From positions 118,501-182,500 of the forward strand of contig JACVTC010000142.1 in the NCBI GenBank assembly GCA_016946835.1: DNA of 64,000 bases. The letters are read 5' to 3'. Shown here in pieces: positions 36,108-47,400 of the stretch. Positions within the stretch are counted from its first letter, which is position 1. The number at the start of each line of letters is the position of its first letter. The position numbers were made by a program, and so were the translations under genes. A model generated the notes under the pieces. It was not told the DNA's origin. It did no database searches and saw nothing but the letters and a program-made list of their open reading frames with translations. The stretch is from Neocallimastix lanati (nom. inval.). Lineage: Eukaryota; Neocallimastigomycota; Neocallimastigomycetes; Neocallimastigales; Neocallimastigaceae.

Positions 36108-36200
36108 CTACTTCAGGGGATTGTGCATTTCGCAATTGTGCATTTCACAATTGCGAAACACACTAGATTCAATCTTCATATAATAACCTAACCCTTAATA
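36108..36200 (+). repeat. LTR-like fragment with a 13-bp inverted repeat
   Basis: TTTCGCAATTGTG at 36128-36140 pairs perfectly with 36146-36158 (5-base loop). The segment CAATTGCGAAACACACTAGA and the following TTC (36148-36170) match 22631-22652 (CAATTGTGAAACGCATTAGA, then TTC) at nearly all positions. The latter lies upstream of a TATA-like box in the probable LTR region, so this may be part of another LTR of that family. Confidence 0.6.
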
Positions 36201-36654
36201 TATTTCAATTATAAAATAAGATTTATTTCATATTTTTAGACATAATCAACTATCGTCAATATTAATATTGTTAACTTTATTATTATAATTTATTTTAAAG
36301 TTTAGTGATACTACTGCTAGTATAATCTATTAAATAAATAAGATTAAAAAAAAGAAATTTTTTTCATATCTTTAGTAAAATCTTTATTTAATAATATAAA
36401 TAAATATATCTAACCCTTTATTTTATAATTACTCATAAAAATTTAATATATTCCAATAAATTTTAATATATAATTTATTAACTAAAAGGCTATGCTCAAC
36501 TTTAAAATGTATTATTAACTATAAATTTTTTAATTATTGCTATTTAATTAAAATATATTTTTTTATCTTTAAATTAATAAAAAAAATAGTCAAATATTTA
36601 AAGTTTTTAAAGTATTTCCTTTTTCTTTATTTGAATTTTTTTTTTTTGAATTTT

Positions 36655-36748
36655 TTGACTATTTTATTTTATTTAGAGCAATAATAGATAATAATCATTT
36701 AATTTGACTATTTTATTTTTATTTAGAGCAATAATAGATAATAATCAT
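36655..36748. repeat. Tandem duplication, unit about 48-50 bp
   Basis: TTGACTATTTTATTT(T)ATTTAGAGCAATAATAGATAATAATCA occurs twice (36655 and 36704) with a one-base length difference. Confidence 0.9.
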
Positions 36749-37184
36749 AATAACATTAATATTCTGATATTTTAAAATATTTGCCTTAAAAATATATAAT
36801 CAACGGCACTCTATACCAAAAATAGTTTATAATAAATTAATAATATAATTAGAATGATCAATTAATATTTCAGTAAATTAACAAAAACAAACATTAGGAA
36901 TAAATGATTAATATTTAGTTAATTAAAAATATAAAATATATAGTTATAATATTTTACAAATAATACTTTGAGTAAATAATTTAAAAACTATACGAGTTGC
37001 AATGTTTAAATAATTTATAGTTTATTTTTCCTTATATAAACTTCATACGAATACAATATAGTTCAAAAATGGGAATATTTTAAATAATAGAAATATTGTA
37101 TTATTTAATATGACTAAATATGAAGAACATAGTAAAAATTTTTAGTATTTTAAGAGTTAAAAATTTGATAAGAAGGGAAAAGAA

Positions 37185-37406
37185 AAAATAATAAATAAAT
37201 AATAAATAAATAAATAAATAAATAAATAATAAATATATAAATAATAAATAATAAATAATAAATAATAAATAATAATAAATAAATAATAAATAAATAATAA
37301 AGAAATAATAAATAATAAATAATAAATAATAAATAATAAATAATAAATAATAAATAATAAATAATAAATAATAAATAATAAATAATAAATAATAAATAAT
37401 AAATAG
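37185..37406. repeat. (AAATAAT)n tract
   Basis: AATAAATAATAAATAAT with a dominant 7-bp period (TAAATAA), mixed at the left with TAAA units. Confidence 0.9.
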
Positions 37407-38514
37407 TTATAAATTTAAATAAATAATTCCATATTAATATATCTTATAATGTATTATAATATATTACATAAACGGTATAATCCATGATTGTTAACTTTGT
37501 AAATTTTTAATTTTCCGCAATATAAAATTTTTTTTAATACTTATGTTTTTTTTCTTTAAAAAAAGCCACTTTTTATAAAATATAAAAATTTTAATCATAT
37601 ATACGTGAAGAAGTAAAATTACTAATAAAGACTACATTAAAATAAATATATTAATCAATATTAAGATATCTATGATGGTAAATAAAAACTTAATAAAGAA
37701 ATATTACTGTTGATATTCATTTATTAGTTATTTATTTAATAAAACATGATAAAGAGAAATAATTTTTTTATTATCTATATATTATTTATTCAATATTCAT
37801 TTAAAACTTTTAATGATTAATTATTGTATTGAAAAGTAATAATAATAATACTAATAATAATAACAATTATAAAAATAATTAATACTTACAAAAATTGCAA
37901 TAATAATAATAATAATAATAATAATATTAATAATAGTAAGTAATAATAATAATTAATGTTTATGACAACAAAATTTGCAATAATTATGAATTATATATAC
38001 TCTACTCTCTTAGTTCAATTTTTTTTTTCTTATGTTAATGCTCAGTTTTTTTCTTTTTTTATTTTTTTTTATTTTTTCTTTTCAATATATTGATAATATA
38101 TCCATAAAATATAAATTATATATTTATAATACTACGTTTAAATAAATATAATTGAGTAAACCTACAGAATAATTGATAATTTATAACGTTATTCTACATA
38201 AACTAAAGTAAATCCTAATCTATTCCAATATATAGCATAGATTATAATTAATATAACAGACTATTAAGTTTTCTTATGATATAACAAATTCATAATTTTT
38301 CTTTTTTCCTTTTTAATTTATTATATATATATGAAATACAAAAAGAGTAAATAAATTCTAAATATATTATATATATACTTTAGTAAATAGAGATTATATA
38401 TAAATTTAGATATATCACATGATGTATATCTTTGAATTAAATTTTAGGCTGGAAAAACTTTTTATTTACAAAATTAAAAAACAAAAACAAAAACAAAAAA
38501 ATAAAGACAAGCTT

Positions 38515-38516
38515 TT

Positions 38517-38560
<44 letters not shown>

Positions 38561-38563
38561 TAC
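38515..38563. repeat. (TTTC)n microsatellite
   Basis: About eleven TTTC units form a polypyrimidine tract in an otherwise C-poor region. Confidence 0.95.
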
Positions 38564-40900
38564 TGTAATTACTATTAATTACGGTGCTATTTCTTTATAT
38601 TTTTAAATTAATATAAAAGTGAAATAAAGTTTATACAATGATATAATAAATAATTATAGATCGATATATATTAGGAAAATAATTAATATAACTAAAGTTA
38701 AGTTTCATTTTTTCATATAAAAAAATAACTTATTTTCATAAAAATAATTAATATTCTATTAATTAGGATTGATGTTTAAAAATTATAATTAAATATTTAT
38801 ATAAATATTGTATATAAATATTGTATATAATTGAATGTAAATTTTTTGATGCAAATATTATTCGAACTATAAAATTATTATATTTTAAAAATTAAAATAT
38901 AAAATCAATATTTTTGTTTATGCAAGTAATAAATATATTTTATTCTTTTTTTTTTTTTTTTTGTTAAAATATAATATTATAGTATTTTTATTTTAAATTT
39001 ACTTAAATTTAACTATTATGAGTTAATTAACCTTCAATGGTTGTTGCCATTTTAAAAAAAATTTTAGAAAAAACTATAATTGAAGAATAAAAAAAAATTA
39101 AACAACGAAATAACATAAAATAAGAATATAAATCTTTTTATTTTTGTAATACAAATAAAAGAAAGTATTAATTAACATAGTTAACATAACAATGAATATA
39201 ATAATTTTATACAGGTGTTAACTTTTTACATATTTTATTAAAAAAAAGTTATTAATGAACATAGTTAACAATAACAATAAATATAATCATGAAATAAAAA
39301 ATGAAATAAATAATTAAATTATTTTAAAAATAAATAATATAATAATATATTATGTAAATAAATTTAAAATTTAAAAAATTTTTATATTTATTAAGTATTT
39401 ATCATTGGTAGTATTTTATATTATTATATGCTAATATAATATGTGGTATAATACATTTATTTTATCATATAAAATTTTATTAATTAAATAAAACTTTAGT
39501 TGATATAAATTATATTATTATTTAAAATGATTTTAATTTTTTTTTTTAAGTTATTTTTTATTGATTTATATCATTTGAGGCAACTTCTTGTTATATAAAT
39601 TGTTTAATTAAGTTTTTTATTATTATACATTATTTTATTAGAGTGATAATTATAATATTATTTGTTTAGTTTGATATTATTTAGCTTTATTATAAGTTTT
39701 ATGATTGCTCATTATATATAATATGATGTATTGGATAAATTAATGAATTATTTAATAATAAATATATAAAAATTAGATGAAAAATAAATATTGGAAATAT
39801 TAATAAATTTGATAAAAAATTTAATAATAAATATCATTAATGAATATTGATAAATAAACAAATAGACTTATAGTAAATAGTAAATGAAATTTGATAATCT
39901 TTAGTAGCGTAGTACTACTAAAAAAATTATACTAAAAAGATTAAGAATTCATTATAAAATATCATTTTTTTATTATAATTATTAGATAGATCTTTTATAT
40001 TATATACATAAGTTATTTTGATATTAATAATAATAATAATAATAATAATTTTTATTTTTTATTATAATTAATACCAAAATAAGCTAAGTACTATTATTTG
40101 CCTTTAAGTTATTAAAATGTTTATGTAAACTAAAAATTATTTAATAATTTTTATCTTAAATAATTAATTATGTAATTATATTTAATATTAGTTTAATTTT
40201 ATATTATTGTTTGAATATTTTGTGGCATTTAATTAATTATATTTATTTATATATTAAAGTTTTTTATTAATTTAATTTATATATATTTTAAATATCAATA
40301 TTTAAACTAAAAAATTTAAATAGAAAAATATTTTATATTTATGTCAATTACTGTAACATATAATTAAATAATATATTACTTTTTATTATTTATATTTAAT
40401 TCATTAGTATTAAATTAATTGAAAAATTTTATTTTAATATGATCAATACATAAAAAATTTTATTGCAAATATATTATTTTATATATTAAAATATAAACAT
40501 TAAAGATTAAGATAAAGTAGAATAATTTGTTTAAAAAAAATGTTTACTTTTTTTTTATGGATGGAAAAAAGCAAAACTTTTTTAATATATTATTAAAGTA
40601 CTGATTTAAATATATTAAATATATATATATTTTTAGAATATAAATATAATATGATGAACAATTAAAAAATTAATTGTATAATGATAATATATAAATAATT
40701 ATAAAATTAGAATTTAATGTCAAATATTTTCATTTTATTCTATTATAATTAATAAAATAATAGAATATATTAATAATACATCTATATTTATATTATTAAT
40801 TAAAAATAATTATTTATTTTTGAAAAATCTAAATATATGGAAAATATTTATATATTAAGATTAATATAAATATTTTATATTAAAGTATTATTTATTTATA

Positions 40901-40932
<32 letters not shown>

Positions 40933-41493
40933 AAAAGATATAAAAGAACAAATTTTACTTCATTATTTAAAATTCATAAAGCATTTGAATTTAAATATTT
41001 TAAATTTATAATTTAAGCAAAGGACCTTTTTATAGAGAAAAGGAAGGAAAAATTTATACATATATATTTTATTGTGTATTATTCTAATTTAAACATTTTA
41101 CATATCGTTTTATTTGTAAATTATTAAATTTTTGTTTTTGACAAAAAATTTTATTCAATTAATAATAATATTAATATTATTTATCGAAATTACCAAAAAA
41201 ATAAAAAAAAAATAAAAAAAAATAAAAAAAAAATAAAAAAAAAATAAAAAAAAAAAAAATAAAAAATAGAAAAAATATTAATAATAAAGATAATATTGAA
41301 ATATAAATTTGTAAATTAGTTTTTTTTATATAAAGTTTTACTATCTATAAAATAATAAACCATAAATTTTTATAAATATAGAAGTAGATATATTTATATT
41401 TTATATTATAATATTATAAACAATAAGTATTTATTTTTTATCAAATAATTATTAGATTTAATTTTATTTTGTATATAAGTAATCGAATAAAAA

Positions 41494-44400
41494 ATGTCTA
41501 ATCCAGAAGATCACGTTATTGTTGATGAAGTTGTTGAATATGTTGATAATGCTGATGAAGAATTAACCAAGGCTAGAATTGAACATGCAATTTCTAATGG
41601 TGCTAAGGTTTATGTTGATGGCAATGTAACAACTATTGTTAGTGAGGTTTATGAAGAAATTCCAGTTGACGATGATGAAGAACATGAAGTTGTAACTGAA
41701 GTTATTACCGAAGTCATTCCAGAAGAAGTTGTTACAGAGGCTGGTCCAACTACGAAGACTATTACCAAAGTTACTAAGACCATTTCTTCAAATGGTAAAG
41801 AAAAGGCTGAAGAAAATGTAACTGAAACTATTGTTCCAAATAATGGACTTCCACCTAAGAGAGATTACTATGACAATGTCTTTACTGAAGGTGGTCCAGA
41901 AACTGTTCATACTGAAGTTAAGACTGAAACTATTCCAGTTGTTGAAACTGTAGAAAATATTGTTACTGAAGATGTACCAGTTGTTAATAGTAATACTCCA
42001 GAAGTAAAAACTTATTATGATAATGTTGTCACTGAAGGTGGTCCAGAAATTGTCAATACTGAGGTTCCAGTTACTAAAATTGTAGAAACAGTTGTTACTG
42101 ATGCTACTAATCCAAACGAAATTGTTACTGAAGCTGCTCCAGTTGAAACTATTGTTACTGAAACTAAGACTGAAACTATTCCAGTTGTTGAAACTGTAGA
42201 AAATATTGTAACTGAAGATGTACCAGTTGTTGAAACTGTAGAAAATATTGTTACTGAAGATGTACCAGTTGTTAATAGTAATACTCCAGAAGTAAAAACT
42301 TATTATGATAATGTTGTCACTGAAGGTGGTCCAGAAACTGTAATTACTGAAGTTAGGACTGAAACAGTTCCAATTACTAAGACTGTAGAAACTATTATTA
42401 CTAATCCTTCTAATCCAAATGAAGTTGTTACTGAAGCTGCTCCAGTTGAAATTGTTGAAACTACCATTACTGAAGTTGTTAAACCAGAAGAAGTTGTAAG
42501 CGAAGATACTCTGGTTAAGCCAAAGAAGTCATTCTTTAGTAAAGTTAAGAAGACTGTTGGTGATTCTGTTGAAAAGGCAGGTGATGCTCTTGAAAAGGCT
42601 GGTGATAAGATTGCCAAGAAACTTACTCCTGAAGAAAAGGCTAAAGAAGAAAAACCAATTGAAACTGTTGAAACTGTTGTTACTGAAGTTAAAGATACCA
42701 CTGAACCAGTTGTAGAACCAGTTGTTGAAACTGTTGTTACTGAAGTTAAGGATGATAATGAACCAGCTAAACCAAAGAAGTCATTCTTTAGTAAGATTAA
42801 GAAGACTGTTGGTGATTCAGTTGAAAAGGCCGGTGATGCTCTTGAAAAGGCTAGTGGTAAGATTGCTAAGAAACTTACTCCAGAAGAAAAGGTTGAAGAA
42901 GAAAAACCAATTGAAACTGTTGAAACTGTTGTCACTGAAGTTAAGGATGATGCTGAACCAGTTGTAGAACCAGTTGTAGAACCAGTTGTTGAAACTGTCG
43001 AAACTGTTGTTACCGAAGTTAAGGATGATGCTGAACCAGTTGTAGAACCAGTTGTTGAAACTGTTGAAACTGTTGTTACTGAAGATGCTGATCCAGCTAA
43101 ACCAAAGAAGTCATTCTTTAGTAAAGTTAAGAAGACTGTTGGTGATTCAGTTGAAAAGGCAGGTGATGCTCTTGAAAAGGCAGGTGATAAGATTGCTAAG
43201 AAACTCACTCCAGAAGAAAAGGCTAAAGAAGAAAAACCAGTTGAAACTGTTGAAGCTGTTGTTACTGAAGTTAAGGATACCACTGAACCAGCTGTAGTAC
43301 CAGTTATTGAAACTACTGAAATTATTACTGAAGATGCTCCAGTTGAACCTATTAAGCCAAAGAAGTCTATTTTAAGTAAGGTTAAGAAGGCTGTAGGTGA
43401 TTCAGTTGAAAAGGCAGGTGATGCTCTTGAAAAGGCAGGTGATAAGATTGCCAAGAAACTCACTCCAGAAGAAAAGGCTAAAGAAGAAAAACCAATTGAA
43501 ACTGTTGAAACAGTGGTTACTGAAGTTAAGGATACCACTGAACCAGTTGAACCATCTGTAGAACCAATTGTTGAAACTGTTGAAACTGTTGTTACTGAAG
43601 TTAAGGATGATAATGAACCAGCTAAACCGAAGAAGTCATTCTTTAGTAAGATTAAGAAGACTGTTGGTGATTCAGTTGAAAAGGCCGGTGATGCTCTTGA
43701 AAAGGCTAGTGATAAGATTGCTAAGAAACTTACTCCAGAAGAAAAGGTTGAAGAAGAAAAACCAGTTGAAACTGTTGAAACTGTTGTCACTGAAGTTAAG
43801 GATGATGCTGAACCAGTTGCAGAGCCAGTTGTTGAAACTGTCGAAACTGTTGTTACCGAAGTTAAGGATGATACTGAACCAGTTGTAGAACCAGTTGTTG
43901 AAACTATTGAAACTGTTGAAACTGAAGATGCTGATCCAGCTAAACCAAAGAAATCTTTCTTCAGTAAGGTTAAGAAGACTGTTGGTGATTCAGTTGAAAA
44001 GGCAGGTGATGCTCTTGAAAAGGCTGGTGATAAGATTGCCAAAAAACTTACTCCTGAAGAAAAGGCTAAAGAAGAAAAACCAATTGAAACTGTTGAAACT
44101 GTTGTCACTGAAGTTAAGGATACCACTGAACCAGTTGTAGAACCAGCAGTAATACCAGTTATTGAAACTACTGAAGTTATTACTGAAGATGCTCCAGTTG
44201 AACCTATTAAGCCAAAGAAATCTATCTTAAGTAAGGTTAAGAAGGCTGTAGGTGATTCAGTTGAAAAGGCCGGTGATGCTCTTGAAAAGGCTGGTGATAA
44301 GATTGCCAAAAAACTTACTCCAGAAGAAAAGGCTAAAGAAGAAAAACCAATTGAAACTGTTGAAACTGTTGTCACTGAAGTTAAGGATGATAATGAACCA

Positions 44401-47400
44401 GTTGTAGAACCAGTTGTTGAAACTGTCGAAACTGTTGTTACCGAAGTTAAGGATGATGCTGTACCAGTTGTAGAACCAGTTGTTGAAACTGTTGAAACTG
44501 TTGTTACTGAAGATGCTGATCCAGCTAAACCAAAGAAGTCATTCTTTAGTAAAGTTAAGAAGACTGTTGGTGATTCTGTTGAAAAGGCAGGTGATGCTCT
44601 TGAAAAGGCTGGTGATAAGATTGCCAAGAAACTCCCTCCAGAAGAAAAGGCCAAAGAAGAAAAACCAGTTGAAACTGTTAAAACTGTTGTCACTGAAGTT
44701 AAGGATACCACTGAACCAGCTGTAGTACCAGTTATTGAAACTACTGAAATTATTACTGAAGATGCTCCAGTTGAACCTATTAAGCCAAAGAAGTCTATCT
44801 TAAGTAAGGTTAAGAAGGCTGTAGGTGATTCAGTTGAAAAGGCAGGTGATGCTCTTGAAAAGGCAGGTGATAAGATTGCCAAGAAACTCACTCCAGAAGA
44901 AAAGGCCAAAGAAGAAAAACCAGTTGAAACTGTTAAAACTGTTGTCACTGAAGTTAAGGATACCACTGAACCAGTTGTTGAACCAGCAGTAATACCAGTT
45001 ATTGAAACTACTGAAGCTATTACTGAAGATGCTCCAGTTGAACCTATTAAGCCAAAGAAATCTATCTTAAGTAAGGTTAAGAAGACTGTAGGTGATTCAG
45101 TTGAAAAGGCCGGTGATGCTCTTGAAAAGGCAGGTGATAAGATTGCCAAAAAACTTACTCCAGAAGAAAAGGTTAAAGAAGAAAAACCAATTGAAACTGT
45201 TGAAACTGTTGTCACTGAAGTTAAGGATGATGCTGAACCAGTTGTAGAACCAGTTGTAGAACCAGTTGTTGAAACTGTCGAAACTGTTGTTACTGAAGTT
45301 AAGGATGATGCTGTACCAGTTGTAGAACCAGTTGTTGAAACTGTTGAAACTGTTATTACTGAAGATGCTGATCCAGCTAAACCAAAGAAGTCATTCTTCA
45401 GTAAGGTTAAGAAGACTATTGGTGATTCAGTTGAAAAGGCTAATAATGCTCTTGAAAATGCTGGTGATAAGATTATTGAGAAGCTTACTCCAGAAGAAAA
45501 GGTTAAAGAAGAAAAACCAATTGAAACTGTTGAAACTGTTGTCACTGAAGTTAAAGATACCACTGAACCAGTTGTAGAACCAGTTGTTGAAACTGTCGAG
45601 ACTGTTGTTACTGAAGTTAAGGATGATGCTGAACCAGTTGTAGAACCAGTTGTTGAAACTGTCGAAACTGCTGTTACTGAAGTTAAGGATGATGCTGTAC
45701 CAGTTGTAGAACCAGTTGTTGAAACTGTTGAAACTGTAGTTACTGAAGTTAAGGATACCAATGAACCAGTTGTTGAAACTGTTGAAACTGTTGAATCTGC
45801 TGTTACTGATGATGCTGATCCAGCTAAACCAAAGAAGTCATTCTTCAGTAAGGTTAAGAAGACTATTAGTGATTCAGTTGAAAAGGCTAATAATGCTCTT
45901 GAAAATGCTGGTGATAAGATTATTGAGAAACTTACTCCAGAAGAGAAGGTTGAAGAAGAAAAACCAATTGAAGCTGTTGAAACTGTTGTCACTGAAGTTA
46001 AGGATACCAATGAACCAGTTGTAGAACCAGTTGTTGAAACTGTTGAAACTGTTGTCACTGAAGTTAAGGATACCAATGAACCAGTTGTAGAACCAGTTGT
46101 TGAAACTGTTGAAACTGTTGTTACTGAAGATGCTGAAGATGCCGATCCAGCTAAACCAAAGAAGTCATTCTTCAGTAAGGTTAAGAAGACTGTTGGTGAT
46201 TCAGTTGAAAAGGCAGGTGATGCTCTTGAAAAGGCAGGTGATAAGATTGCCAAAAAACTTACTCCAGAAGAAAAGGCTAAAGAAGAAAAACCAGTTGAAA
46301 CTGTTGAAACTGTTGTCACTGAAGTTAAAGATACCACTGAACCAGTTGTAGAACCAGTTGTAGAACCAGTTGTTGAAACTGTTGTTACTGAAGTTAAGGA
46401 TGATGCTGTACCAGTTGTAGAACCAGTTGTTGAAACTGTTGAAACTGTAGTTACTGAAGTTAAGGATACCAATGAACCAGTTGTTGAAACTGTTGAAACT
46501 GTTGAAACTGCTGTTACTGATGATGCTGATCCAGCTAAACCAAAGAAGTCATTCTTCAGTAAGGTTAAGAAGACTATTAGTGATTCAGTTGAAAAGGCTA
46601 ATAATGCTCTTGAAAATGTTGGTGATAAGATTATTGAGAAACTTACTCCAGAAGAGAAGGTTGAAGAAGAAAAACCAATTGAAGCTGTTGAAACTGTTGT
46701 CACTGAAGTTAAGGATACCAATGAACCAGTTGTAGAACCAGTTGTTGAAACTGTTGAAACTGTTGTCACTGAAGTTAAGGATACCAATGAACCAGTTGTA
46801 GAACCAGTTGTTGAAACTGTTGAAACTGTTGTTACTGAAGATGCTGAAGATGCTGATCCAGCTAAACCAAAGAAGTCATTCTTCAGTAAGGTTAAGAAGA
46901 CTGTGGGTGATTCAGTTGAAAAAGCTAATAATGCTCTTGAAAATGCTGGTGATAAGATTATTGAGAAGCTTACTCCAGAAGAAAAGGTTAAAGAGGAAAA
47001 ACCAATTGAAACCGTTGTCACTGAAGTTAAGAATACCACTGAACCAGTTGTAGAACCAGTTGTAGAACCAGTTGTTGAAACTGTTGAAACTGTTGAAACT
47101 GTTGTAACTGAAGATGCTGAAGATGCCGATCTAGCTAAACCAAAGAAGTCATTCTTCGGTAAGGTTAAGAAGACTATTGGTGATTCTGTTGAAAAGGCTA
47201 ATAATGCTCTTGAAAATGCTGGTGATAAGATTATTGAAAAGTTTACTCCAGAAGAAAAGGTTAAAGAAGAAAAACCAATTGAAACTGTTGAAACTGTTGT
47301 CACTGAAGTTAAGGATACCAATGAACCAGTTGTAGAACCAGTTGTTGAAACTGTTGAAACTGTTGAAACTGTTGTTACTGATGATGCTGATCCAGCTAAA

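Larger units (their letters stand above)
31887..41493. other. AT desert of 9.6 kb, no gene recognised
   Basis: Upstream flank of both the WDR48-like gene (minus) and the giant repeat-protein gene (plus), so both promoters should lie here near the ends. Apart from the repeats listed separately it is A/T simple sequence. Short open frames (around 34399-34587 and 35786-35992) are Phe/Ile/Tyr/Lys-rich composition artefacts. Immediately before the giant gene, 41190-41268 is a run of (A)nT blocks. Confidence 0.65.
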
